Shown: one piece after another, positions 24,756 through 36,300 of the stretch
Layout: every line of letters starts with the position of its first letter
Numbering within the stretch: the stretch's first letter is position 1
Assembly (NCBI RefSeq): GCF_001625305.1
Contig: NW_017803235.1
Span: 370,750 to 434,749 of the forward strand
Direction: 5' to 3'
DNA: 64,000 bases
Source of the DNA: Branchiostoma belcheri
Taxonomy: Eukaryota; Chordata; Leptocardii; Amphioxiformes; Branchiostomatidae
The notes under the pieces: generated by a model
What the model was told of the DNA's origin: nothing
Databases searched by the model: none
Seen by the model: only the letters and a program-made list of their open reading frames with translations
Made by a program: the position numbers and the translations under genes

Positions 24756-24934
24756 CTAACGCGGGATCGCACAGAGCTTAAACGGACGCGGTTTCAACCC
24801 CAGACTAAAGACGCCTTCAGTGGTTGGAGGAGAAGCGTCCTCTGGCGTCCTGAAGGTGAAGTACTGCAGCAGGGTCGAGAAGAACAGGAAAAGTTCCATC
24901 CTGGCCAGCTGCTCACCAAGACAGGCACGTCGGC
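24756..24934 (-). pseudogene. P450 exon 7: heme-binding cysteine and C-terminus
   Basis: 179 bp from acceptor TTTCCAG to TAG 24756-24758. Reads RRACLGEQLARMELFLFFST and ends KPRPFKLCAIPR. Together with the end of exon 6 it completes F-G-G-G-R-R-A-C-L-G with the heme-ligand cysteine. Confidence 0.9.
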
Positions 24935-25111
24935 CTGGAAATACAAGATGCCTTAGGGTAGTTGCTAACTCTACCCCATACCAAATGTTACGTCATGGGG
25001 CCCAGAAATAAATATATTGGATCAATTTAACAAAATGGAAGAAGAAGGAGGAGAAAAATACTATATTTTTAAAATTATTATCTATAGTATGAACTAAAAT
25101 ATACTAATTAC

Positions 25112-25237
25112 CTCCGCCAAAAGGCATGAAGGACTCAGGCTTGTTGATGACGTTCCCCTCCGCGTCCAGAAACCAAACCGGTCCGGATCAGGCCAGTAGG
25201 CGGGGTCCATGTGGACGGAGTACAGGTTCAGTAGTAT
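25112..25237 (-). pseudogene. P450 exon 6: PERF region deleted
   Basis: 126 bp where 136 are needed to keep frame. It reads YSVHMDPAYWPDPDRF and then jumps frame; after the deletion the expected LDAEGNVINKPESFMPFGG is in another frame up to the donor. Confidence 0.85.
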
Positions 25238-25433
25238 CTGGATCAAACAAAACATTAAATATGTCCACACATCCATACATACTTTAAGCATGATATGTTA
25301 AAAATGAGATCGGGTGAAAGTTTCCTTTGAGTTGAAAAAAAATTACCGAATAAATCATAGGTATTCCTAAAAAATCATAGATATTTTACAACGTTGAAAA
25401 AAAGAATGTGTCGTCTTCGACAAGAACGCATAC

Positions 25434-25636
25434 CTGAGTTCCCTTAGAGATGTCGCATCCCTGCATTTTGACCGTCTCTGTGGTGGCGTGGGGGATCGAG
25501 AGAGGTACGGTAGTCCGGATCCTCATGACCTCCAGCAGACAGGCGTTCACGTAGGGCAGCTGGGAACGGTGGGACAGGGTGGGCAGACCCTCACCAACAA
25601 CCGTATTAAGCTCCTCGTATTAAGCTCCTCGTGTAC
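25434..25636 (-). pseudogene. P450 exon 5: ExxR exon with 14-bp duplication
   Basis: 203 bp; 189 bp (63 codons) without the second copy of GTATTAAGCTCCTC (25603-25616 and 25617-25630). The rest encodes LSHRSQLPYVNACLLEVMR, with the conserved E-x-x-R of the K-helix. Confidence 0.88.
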
Positions 25637-26443
25637 CTGTTAAAGTTACATTGTATTGAAGTCACCCTTAAAGACATCTAATGCAATTTCAGCGCGGCAA
25701 AACTAAAAATATTCCGAACAAGAAGTAGTTGTAGACATCATCCCTCCGTTAAATCGTTAATGTTTTTGCTATCATTTGGTGATACCCTAAACTCACACCT
25801 ACAGACCATCATGCACGTGCACCAACGATATTATTTTAAATTATTACTGCAGTACCAAGTTCAATCACCATGAGCCCAAAGTCAGTTAACATAATCCTCT
25901 TTACCCTACCTACCATCCTGCCAAATATTATTGCATTTCTTTTGACAGATTTAGAGATATATACCAAAACATCATCCAGAGTGGAAACAACACACCCAGT
26001 TTCATTAAGTGTAATAGACAATCTGTATGATACTGACACATACTGTCCTACATCAGCACATTTGAATCAGTATTTCAGACGGTAGGCATTGAAAACTGCA
26101 GAAACAAGCCCAATGATTGGTTCTTTGTTCTGGGCGGTGCCCTAAAAATTAAATCGGGATCCTATTAGTAATCGTTTTTTGTCAGCATTTTGGGCATTTT
26201 TTATTCTATAAATGTGGATATACATTGGGACAGTGTTATTTTAACTAAGAAAAAGTGATTAGTATATTGACTTCCCAACCCTAAAAACTTGCATTTACGT
26301 CGCAACAGGTGCCGTAGAATTTTCAGTCAGTAGGGAATGCAAAGAACGGGAACATGCAAAAAAGGACTGTATCTCAGATTTTAGGTGATCTTTACATGGT
26401 TCTACATATTGTGACAACAGTAACATTTGATGCTGAACAGTAC

Positions 26444-26727
26444 CTTATTTTGGATGTCGGGGTTCAAAGTCATATACATCAGACTCCACAGCAGTGTGTT
26501 GTTGGTTTTGCCTATTCCCGCCATGAAGAGCTCCATGGCGACGTACATGACGTTCTCCTCCGTCAGACCCTCCACCTTCTCCTGCTTCTCAACCTTCAAC
26601 AGGCAGAAGTCCAGGAAGTCTCGCGGGTTCTCGCGATCCAGGTTCTCGCGATGGCGCGTGATCTCATCCCACAACACGTGCTGAATCTTGGTGCTCTGTT
26701 TCAGCACTTCCTTGAAGCCGCTGTTTA
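26444..26727 (-). pseudogene. P450 exon 4: I-helix
   Basis: 284 bp. Includes PRDFLDFCLLKVEKQ and the I-helix MELFMAGIGKTNNTLLW. The canonical A-G-x-(D/E)-T motif reads A-G-I-G-K, so both the acidic residue and the oxygen-activating threonine are absent. Confidence 0.85.
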
Positions 26728-27428
26728 CTAAGAAAGAAAATTATTGAATGACTCAAAACTTTATATTATTGGAAACGTATTGTCCTGCAACAATTATAGT
26801 CAACAACATTTTATTGATGCTAATTGGTCATGGATGGCGATTCGTGCATTTCTATAATCTAAAGTAAATATCTACCTAAACAATGCGAATTCCCGGGTTA
26901 CCGCGGGGGCATCAAAGTACTTAGCGAGAAAAGCTTAAAAAAACAACTTAAGTTCAAAACAAACTGCTAGGTGGCCCAAACTTACACCACTTACTCCCAC
27001 ACCCAACGACCTCCAACTACAAATAAATCATTACCTTTACAGTTCCAGAAATTTCCCTCAAACATCAAAGCTTCGCTGTAGTATCGTACATATCCGCCAT
27101 AGAAGGCCCATTATAAAACTTGATCTTGATCTTTGCTGCCCCTACCGATCCACTAGATGTCATAGGCAGCCATCTACAGCTTCTCTATTATGTTGTACAA
27201 CATCCATACAAATATTTTTTTGTGTTTATGTAATGTCTTCGCATAATTGGCATTGACAACATTTTGGAATAGTAGTATACAGTATAACATCTGTCGATCT
27301 TGTGACTAAGAAAGTTGGAAAAGATCAGTGTCGACAGTGGATTCTTTTCTTTGCTCGCTGAAAATTTCACGGTAAGGAAAAGAGAAAGCAACGAGGTGTA
27401 CAACTTTAAGTAAATCAATGTTACTTAC

Positions 27429-27639
27429 TTCCAGGAACAAACCGTAAGAAAGGGAAAACGCTGATGATCTGTCCAGGCCCAAGTTCATCAACGACCTTAT
27501 GCATGGCATCAACGAGATCTCGGAACGTTTCATCCCCGTTGTCATAGCACTTCCCGAACGCCATGCCGCTGATGACGTTTGCGACAGCGTCGCTTATGTC
27601 GTTTGAAGCATAAAACGGCATTTCTTCATATCCTGCCAA
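27429..27639 (-). pseudogene. P450 exon 3
   Basis: 211 bp, phase 0 in and phase 1 out, acceptor TTTAG, donor GGAA|GTAAGT. Contains NDISDAVANVISGMAFGKCY and VFPFLRFVPG, typical of the region before the F-helix in CYP2-clan enzymes. Confidence 0.85.
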
Positions 27640-27947
27640 CTAAAGTTAAGAACACGTAATGATGATTTTTTTTGCATTTATTTAAACATATTAAGTTTCT
27701 ACAAGAGACTCCAGTTTAAGCCACCAGAACAGTTGCAAGCAATATCAAAGTTTATGAATTAAAGTTAAAGTCAGTGACAAAACGTTGCGGATGTTACTTC
27801 TAAAGTTTGACAGTTCCTTGTAAATATCAAAATTGAGTAATCAGAGATGACAGACTCCTCTATTATACTACTTTAAGTAAAAGAGAGAAAGAGAAAGGCA
27901 ATGTGTGTTTGCTTGCGTTTGTTTATAGTGATTTGATCTAATATTAC

Positions 27948-28090
27948 CCTGTTGCGGAGACAGCTCGCCTCCCCTCGAAGTTTCTCCTCAATGCTGCCAG
28001 GTCCAGCCTTCATACCCAGGTTCTTTAAGACCGTAAGACTAAACCTTATTCTCTGTTTGGTCTCGGGAACCCAGCGTGCAGCCGCAAAGC
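27948..28090 (-). pseudogene. P450 exon 2: C-helix region
   Basis: 143 bp, 48 codons with the split one. It reads RWVPETKQRIRFSLTVLKNL. The usual W-x-x-x-R of the C-helix (as in GPKWKEQRRF) is not preserved; threonine sits where the tryptophan is expected. Confidence 0.8.
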
Positions 28091-28799
28091 CTCTAATAAA
28101 GGGAAGGATGCGTGTTATTTCCGCAGATATAGATATAGCCACAGAAAAAAGTTTTTCAATGGCAATCCGACTGCCAAAATATATTTGACCCTATCTAGAC
28201 TGGGCTTTTTTTGAAGATTCCTTGAACTGAGGGGACGGACGTATGGCTAGCAAATTAAAGATGATCAGTAATAGTAAACTAGCAGAAATAAATCATAAAA
28301 ATAATTTTGTTTCATTATTACGACGTAATATAACCCTGATCTAATAATATGGTTATCATAAATCTTGTCCGATCACGCCAATTCACGGTGGTCGAAATTG
28401 GGCCCCGATCTCCCCACCTGCAGTAGAACCCGAACCATGTTCGATCTGACGTGATTTGAATAGAACGGTGTTCGAAATGGGGTCACCCGCGGTCATTTAC
28501 AGTAAACGTGCGTCTTCCGGCCCCTTTTTACATGTGTATCTCCTAACAGAAAAAAAATCCACCTTTTAACAAATATAAACCATTTCCTGGACAACTACAT
28601 CTCTGCCTTCATTTTGTAGTGGGCTGGAACATGAAACGAAGCTACTGTCGTTATCGTGGGTGACCTTGAAGATCGAAATGCCTGTACTCGCCAGCCTAAA
28701 TAAACACTGCTCATATTCATGCCGTATGTCATGTGTGCAAAACTCGTTTAAGATTGGAAGCATGGAGAGTCCAACATATCTCATTGACGGCTCAAAATG

Positions 28800-29160
28800 A
28801 CCGTAACGGGTTTGTCCAAAATCGTGTCTTAGGGATTTTCGAAAATGGACCTTGATTTTGAATTATGAGCAATTGAGTGCGAAAAATGTCAAAAAATGTA
28901 GTTTTTTCACATTTATGTCGACAAAAACTATACTTAAAATCAGAAATTAAAAAATTCCTAAGACACGATTTTTGATCTTATTCCTAGCCGTCAAAAGATA
29001 TAAAAATCGGGGATTTTGGGTAATATACGTAGCCAATCTTAAACGGTGTTTGCATAAAAACATGACTCGGACTGTCTCGGACTGGCGCTCCAAATCCCGA
29101 AAAAAATCGTCTTTCGGAGCGAGATTTTTGAAAATTAGTAATTTAACGTAAAAAACTAAC
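28800..29160. repeat. Small inverted repeat in P450 intron 1
   Basis: AAATCGTGTCTTAGG at about 28822-28836 recurs as its complement (CCTAAGACACGATTT) at about 28957-28972. It may be a MITE remnant. No gene was seen here. Confidence 0.4.
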
Positions 29161-29984
29161 ATTAAAGCTATGTAAAGACGATAATTTCATTTTATTTTGA
29201 GAGAATTTATCCTTCAATACTATTTGTTTATTTTCAAGTGGTTTACGGGTAGTCCCAAACTGGCCAAACTTGCGTCTTGTAACCCGATACGTTTTCGAAC
29301 CCCCCTAGCAATGGGAATGAATACCGTAGTGACAGACCGCCGTGATTTATTAGCATAAATTACAGTTTTCTTAAATCAAAATTAGATATATAAAGTCTTA
29401 TCAAATGTCATTGATGTTAAAAAAGTTGGACATAATGTTTGTTTAATGTTTAATGTTTCGTTCAAATTATTCCAGGCAGTAGGTCCCCTTTAGGTCCCCT
29501 GTCTTGTGTTACGGCTATGGATGTCTGAGTTCAATATGAAAGAGTCATAACAGGTTTCAGGGAGACTGGGACATTTATTTATATTTTAAACATTAAAAAA
29601 CAAGTTTTAAGTCGATTTAAATCATAAATAGTCAATGTTTTTAGCTTTTTAAATAAGGAAGCACTAGAAGAAGTGAAAGATGCTCTTGATGCTATTCTGA
29701 CGTACCGTTTTTGAAGGAGAAAGAGAGGTTTGAGTGATGTAGAGTATGTAGATGCCCATACAATATTGCATTATGTTAGTTAGCGATAAACAAGGCTGTA
29801 ATATAGAGTAATAAACGATTTGTGGCATAAAAGGTTACTTATTCTCCGTATGATCCCAATATTCTTATAGATTTGTTTGCATATATAATCGATATGGATC
29901 TTCCAAGTTAATTTTCATCTATCAGGATACCTATAAAACAGGTGTGGGTAACGTGCGTAATAAGGTTGTTACTTATTAATGTCT

Positions 29985-30245
29985 TCTTGGATATTTCTTA
30001 TTCTTTGCTGCAAAAATGGTATTTTTACATTTAAAGACAGTTTATTCGTTTTGAACCACATATTTAATTCATCTTCTTCTTCATTCACGATGGTTACTAA
30101 ACTATTTAGATTCTTGTTGGACATAAATAATTTTGTGTCGTCTGCCAAAAGAAGAGTAAGTAATTTCAGTGAAACGTGTGGTAAATTGTTTATATAAATA
30201 AGAAACAGTAAGGGTCCCAAAATAGTTCCTTGAGGAACGCCACAT
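29985..30245 (-). mobile_element. LINE reverse-transcriptase fragment in P450 intron
   Basis: Encodes GVPQGTILGPLLFLIYINNL and then LLADDTKLF followed by MWFKTNKLSLNVK: the RT palm with its catalytic ADD box. Both ends are cut off, so it is a short remnant on the same strand as the P450. Confidence 0.8.
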
Positions 30246-31155
30246 GTAAGTAGGTTTTACATTTACAACTATCCAGATCATTCTGCATGGTTCGATATTG
30301 CTACTTTGAAAACAGTATAGAAAATATTTAAATTTGTTTTAAAAATGATAGTTATCAGGCTAGTCCATCCCTGCTATTATTTTTTAAGACTGGACCGTCT
30401 GAGATGTTTATTACTTTATGTGGTTATGGGGACCAATTCACTATACAAGCTGCTGAAGAGGCTACTAGAGCGTTGCCCTGGGCGTCATTTCTTTCATTTT
30501 AACTAAGCCACTGTACTATTTTCTAAAAAAAAATGCAAATGAGGTCCTGATTTGAATAATATGTGTTAAATAATATTTTAAATTTTTCTTGCAAATTCAG
30601 TATGTATAAAATTTATGGCAGTTACCACCATAAGACTATCAATTATGCAAGTTACGGTTTAATTTCCAATTCCAGTATCTTCCGAATCGGTTGTTCTTAT
30701 CGTTCTCAATTACATAAGTCACGAGTTTATTATCTATGTTGGAACCCATCAGATTTAAGATATTACCTCATTTATAATACAAATTAGATCCTCATTTGCA
30801 CAATTGTCATTTGATTATATTGAAACATAACTTAAGGTACCTACATATCAAAAGTCACAACGATCCGTCCAACGATTCTTATCATCCCTCGAAGGATTTT
30901 AAGTTTTTAACAAATGCTCTGCAGATCCAGAACGAAGCTGCTATGGGCCCCAAATTCAATTACTTCTTCTAGAGCACAAGAGCTATTTACTATTCGAAAT
31001 CCGTGACCCTTACGTGTCACGAGATGTTAAACCGGAAGTTCCGCTGCAGTGTCATAACAAGCCCTGAGGGGAAAAATCTATCATCAACCCCTAACCACCT
31101 ACCAAGTATTATTACAATTCATGAAATGGGTCTAGAGTTATTTACTACTATATCC

Positions 31156-31158
<3 letters not shown>

Positions 31159-31198
<40 letters not shown>

Positions 31199-31256
31199 AA
31201 CACACACACAAACAAACACACGTACACACACGCACGCACACACACACGCGCGCGCA
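31159..31256 (+). repeat. (CA)n microsatellite
   Basis: A long CA run with scattered CAAA interruptions and a CGCG end, about 20 bp inside intron 1 from the P450 exon 1 donor. Confidence 0.95.
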
Positions 31257-31279
31257 TTGAATAGGGAAGGAATAGTTAC

Positions 31280-31667
31280 CCTTTCCAAAACCAAAGACAA
31301 CATCAATCATGTACTGTTCCGGTCTGGAGGCGAACAGCTCGGACCTGTCCACGAGCGCGTCCTTGACGGCAGTGTAGCCGTTCAGAACCACCACATCTTC
31401 CATCCCCATCCTGACGGTGAAGACGTCCCCGTACTGCCGCCTCCACGCCGTCAGCTTGAGGTGAGTCGCCCCGCCCAAGGCGAGGAGGTGCCCGAGAACG
31501 GGCACACGTTTCGCCGGGTAGGGAGGGCGATTTCTCGGTTGGCACTTCAACAAGAAATATGCCATGGAAAGGGTCACGCAGAAGACGAGAAAGGTCTGCA
31601 GAGTCAGCCCAGAGATCTGAAAAATCTTCTGGACGGACTCAATTATCCAGCCGACAATTACCGCCAT
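31280..31667 (-). pseudogene. P450 exon 1: membrane anchor and proline hinge
   Basis: The start chosen is ATG 31665-31667 (context AAACATGG), which gives a 22-residue hydrophobic segment (TLQTFLVFCVTLSMAYFLL) at the expected place. The exon continues with RNRPPYPAKRVPVLGH and HLKLTAWRRQYGDVFTVRMG, and ends VFGFGKG with donor AAAGG|GTAACT, phase 1. An upstream in-frame ATG at 31775 would add 36 residues ahead of the anchor and is less likely. Confidence 0.85.
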
Positions 31668-31779
31668 GTTTGTCAAGAATGCAGATAATGTGATTTGCGC
31701 CTGCGCATTGCCTTTTTGCCTGTGGCAATGATCCGACGGGGTCATCCGACGACTGGTATAATTACACCGAAACAACCGG

Positions 31780-31782
31780 TTT

Positions 31783-31825
<43 letters not shown>

Positions 31826-31826
31826 C
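31780..31826 (+). repeat. (AATC)n microsatellite
   Basis: About eleven consecutive CAAT/AATC tetramers. It lies just upstream of the P450 start and could be a LINE 3' tail. Confidence 0.95.
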
Positions 31827-32049
31827 GGTTTATTGTCAACCGACTTCGCAGCACCAGGCTGGATATCGGCAATTGTAACATTCATTTAAAACATTATACG
31901 TTATAAAATACATTATATACATTATTAAAATCGTTAATGGTTCATTAAAAGGAGAGTCATTACTTTAAAACATGTGGTGTACGAGTACAATAATAAAGCT
32001 CTGACGTGACATAATTATTAATAGCAACGTTTGTCAACAGTGTGCTTGG

Positions 32050-32645
32050 GATTCATTTAATATTACGTATTCTTATCATTGATGGTACTGCACTATTTCT
32101 GTATCGAGTGGTACGAGAGATCGGTAAAGTCAGTGATTTTGCGTTCCGTAGATTACGTCCATGTGTCTTTGCGCGGGTTCGGGTTAACAGGTCTGCTGTT
32201 CGTTCTGATGCTTGCAGGCTGGTGGCAAATTTCCGGCAGAGGCTGGTTCGTGTCTGTTCGAGAGTTTCAAGTCCGCACAATTGCAAGGCTGACGCGTAGT
32301 CGGTGTTGTGTCGCCCGAGGATCGTCCGGCAGGCGCGTCTCTGGACCCTTTCGAGAGTTGCAGACTGTGATGGTACATTGGGGCGCCGTACTCCAAGATC
32401 GGTTTAACATAACCGCATTACACTGTAATCAAGTCAACCACCGGAAGTCCGAATGTTTTCAGTCTTCGGAGCATAAACATGCGCCTATTTGCCTTTTGTG
32501 TAGACTCGCTGACTTGTCTGTCCCACTTAAAGTTAGCTTGCAGCCACATCCCAACACTTTAGCCACTATTGCCTCTTTCCATTGGTTTGGAACTACCCCT
32601 TATCTGAGTGATACATTAAAGATGTCTGTCAGAGGACCAGCAAGT
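32050..32645 (-). mobile_element. LINE fragment with internal deletion
   Basis: Minus-strand pieces from two separate parts of one LINE protein: FASELAGPLTDIFNVSLR (start of RT) is followed directly by a thumb/C-terminal region with KPILEYGAPMYHH and LCGLETLEQTRTSLCRKFAT, ending near 32053. The RT palm is missing, which points to an internal deletion. Frames are interrupted. Confidence 0.75.
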
Positions 32646-33327
32646 TCAGAAGCAAACATCTTTGCAATCCATATATAGAACGATTTTATAAAACGACTTC
32701 TATCGTCTATTGCAACAGTAACAAACCTTTGAATAATGAGATTTCTATTGAAGGTTAGAACAAGTTAGAATTCGTCATTTTTAAACCAAATATCAATAAT
32801 ATGCAAAACTAAACCTTATTTTGTGGTAAAAACGCCAATATCATTTTTCCAAAACATAAAATTTCATGCGATATGTTTTGCTCACAGAGAATGATATTGT
32901 CCGTCATTTTAACTTTTAACAATGATGTCATTGAATTAGCCTTGTAACCGATCTTACTGTATTAAAAAAAAGAATTATTCCATCATCTTAAAAGCATTTC
33001 CTTTCATTCTTTTTCTTCACAATTTTATTGAAAGTCTTCTTTTTCTTAAAGCATCAGTTACGAGCTTTTTCAGACTAAAAATATAATAGTAAAATGTAAT
33101 TTTTGTCTCACAATCACATATGCATCTTAATTTTAGTACAGTCTATTGAGATCTTTAAGAAAGTAGCTGAGAAATAACCAAATAAAAATTTAAAACAGTT
33201 AAATATTTCTGGATTTGTTATGAGAAGCCTATAATCCAGCTATCTTTCTTTTCCTCCAAATCTTGCAATTTTGTCGATGACAATGACGGAACGTTTGTGC
33301 CGTGGAAACTGGAGTTCTGCCCACCAC

Positions 33328-33338
33328 CTAGGTTTGCT
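33328..33338 (-). CDS. Right lectin, terminal mini-exon
   Basis: Acceptor CTCCTGCAG, then AGCAAACCTAG; joined in phase 1 it adds K-Q-T and the TAG stop (33328-33330). The same acceptor and stop occur in the left copy at 14485-14495, which supports the model. Confidence 0.65.
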
Positions 33339-36300
33339 CTGCAGGAGAAAACACAAAACATTGATCAGTGGAAGCTAGTGAATAAATAGAGTAGGTTTAA
33401 TTGTTTATCATCAACGTATTACGCATACGGTATCATGCTCATTGCATACGGACACTTTATAACACAATCATACTTTATCTATACAGAGTTTTTTTTTATA
33501 TCTGTAAAGCCAGCGACAGGAACATGTTCGTTACTGTTTAGTAAGCACGAATCATCGTGTGAGTTGGTTATATTACATATAAAGAGCTGTCACAATTAAC
33601 TATCACCCATCTAAATTGAATGATATCCACAGTGCTTGCTGGCAAAAAGTTCAAATCTTTGATAGTTGTAGTGGAAAACGTATCTGTACATTGTCGACAA
33701 GGGCCCAAGAAGACATTGTCGTTACAAGTCCATTTCCAAAAATGTGTAAAAACATCAGTTATTTTTAACGCATATATCTTTTTAATCTATATATTGGCAT
33801 GTTTGCCCTGCTAAAGTTTATTGGAAGTGGTAAATGTACCTGGACGTTAGAAGAAATTAACATATACATAATACACAAATGGAAAGACGAAAGATATCTA
33901 AATAGTATAAAGGTGTAATAAACATACTTGGAACAACTTGGCAGATGAACCGTCTCGACTCATTGCAGGCTCTGTCGTACCATTTGGCAACTTTCCAATG
34001 AACACAATCTTGATTGCGTCTGTTATCTGGCTCATTGCTGTCTCGGTCCCACGAGTTAAACTCCCCCAGTGCAGAGCCATCCAACCATTCAAAGTGCCCT
34101 TCCTCGCGCTGATCATGGAGGCCGATCCAGTGGCTTAGCTTGCTCGCCAGGGAGAGGAGGATGGCGTTTGTCTCAGCATCCTTAGGCATGAATAGGGTGC
34201 CGCCATCTTTGTGACATGTCGTTGTCGCGTTGCTGAATGACTTTTTGTCGTTGACGACATTGTAGCAGGTTCCACGCCATTTCCAATACCCAAGAGGACA
34301 GCTGACTAAACAAATGTATCGGTTATTCGTAAATATTTATCTAAGGAAGACTTGGTTATTATTGAAAGTGCCCTGAAGACATCAGAAATTATTCCTTTAG
34401 TTAAAGAACAAGCTGCTGGTAGACTGAAGTCTACCACTCATATTTAAGCATCAAAATCTGTATCTGTATCTGACAGTGTATAGCCGGTAAAACCGCCAAT
34501 CGGCGCAACACATGAGCTTCGAATTCGCAGTCACGTGTTTCAGCTAGATTTATTAAACCAAACGTCTTGTTGCACTCAATCACTCAAGGAGATGTTTAAA
34601 GCTTTCTAGTGATGATGCAACTGTGCTTATTGGCAACGAATTCCACTCTCCGATAGTAGAAAAAGCTATCTGAGGAAATAAAAAACAGACCATGCATAAT
34701 AAACTTGAGCAAACTAAAGAAAAACTGTCTTTGGACTTTTTTAACAACATACCGAATATTATAAAAATCGCGTTTCGCAAAGTGGATATTTCTTAATATA
34801 ACTTCTGCCTAATGTTATTACCAAATTATACAAGTCTGACATGGAGCCTTTAAATTTGACCCCCGGTCCCCTATATCAAATACGGTCAAAAATTGCAGGC
34901 TAAGCTTGCAAAGTATGTAAAAGGCATGTTGAAGCTTAGAATACAATGCAAAACAATACAGCAATTTCAAAACATGGGACAACCACACACCCCAAAAGAA
35001 ACAAAGCTATTTGGTTACCCTTCCTCTCTGCATAATGTCGTTCATTTTCCCCAAAATAAAGACGTTTAATGAACTATGGAAATGACAGGAGGTGAATAAA
35101 TAAATAAAAAAAAAACATGAAAAAAAAAACACATTTCATTCATACTTATGGCATGGCGTAAAAAATGTCACCTTCAGTACAACAACGAGCTGACTCTCCT
35201 GGAGTTCCAGGTGGCCCACGGCAGGCAGACACAAGGCCAGGTGGCCCAACTGTTCCCATTTCTCCTGGAGGTCCAGGTGGCCCAGCAGACACAGGGCCAG
35301 CTGGACCTATTGGTCCCTTTGGTCCTGGTGGACCAGGAGGGCCTGGTGGCCCAGCAGACACAGTGCCAACAGGACCTATTGGTCCCCTTTCTCCTGGTGG
35401 ACCAGGGGGGCCTGGTGGCCCAGCAGACACGGTGCCAACAGGACCTATTGGTCCCCTTTCTCCTGGTGGACCAGGAGGGCCTGGTGGCCCAGCAGACACG
35501 GTGCCAACAGGACCTATTGGTCCCCTTTCTCCTGGTGGACCAGGGGGGCCTGGTGGGCCAGCAGACACAGGGCCAGCTGGCCCTTTTGGTCCCATTTCTT
35601 CTGGTGGACCAGGAGGACCTGGTGGCCCAGCAGATCCATTCATTTTTGCCTGAACTTCTTTTAAAAAGAGTAATTGTGTTGTTTAATGTCATAACAGCGC
35701 TCGAAATCCATTTTAATAATAGGTTCACTGGTGCACCCAACCTGAAAAATTGCGTGCAGAAAAATTTTGTTTGGTGCACCATATAAAATAAAATAAGCAA
35801 ATCAGCAACAACTCATTACGCTTAATTCCCAAGGAACAACTCTGTGTACCTAAGACGCGCTTTCTTTCCCCCAGCAAAGACCCCATTTTAATATCATAAT
35901 AGCATTTAAATGAGCAAGGTGCGAGTAGAGGATCATAAATATGTAATAGTATAGTGATAATTGCTGTAGCTTCACCACCCATTGCCCCTCCTGCTATTTT
36001 GCATTTGTATGTGCTAACTTCACACCCTTTTTGAATTTTCAGTTTTTTTATCGTCCTATGTAAGACGACCTAATAGCTTGCAACATGCTTCAAAAAGATA
36101 CTAAGAATGAAAAACAAAACATTTTCCTAAATACAGCATGTATCCACCAGAATCTCAAGTCTATATAATTGGCGATGGAGCCCCGAATTCAACTGTGCGA
36201 GGTTATAACCTCCTTGATTTCAGTCATGTTCAGACAATCTTTGTTCTCCATTTTAGTACCAATACATAGTGTATATTGAATTCCTGGAGATTATATTACG

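Larger units (their letters stand above)
24756..31667 (-). pseudogene. CYP2-like cytochrome P450, probably a pseudogene
   Basis: Seven exons with consistent GT-AG sites and phases: 31280-31667, 27948-28090, 27429-27639, 26444-26727, 25434-25636, 25112-25237, 24756-24934. Without two indels they would total 1530 bp (509 residues), a normal microsomal P450 length. Visible motifs: N-terminal membrane anchor, PPYPAKRVPVLGH hinge, EVMR (ExxR), FGGGRRACLG heme loop with its cysteine. Lesions: a 14-bp tandem duplication in exon 5 (25603-25630) and a 10-bp deletion in exon 6 that removes the PERF region. Both shift the frame. The C-helix tryptophan and the I-helix acid/threonine pair are also missing. 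P450s of this group oxidise lipids or xenobiotics at the ER membrane. Sequencing error is a possible alternative for either indel. Confidence 0.85.

Noticed and set aside
28566-28784. 72-codon minus ORF in P450 intron 1
   Set aside because: No P450 motif, and not needed for the phase chain between exons 1 and 2.
31003-31260. ORF ending in a His-Thr run
   Set aside because: It is a translation of a (CA)n microsatellite.
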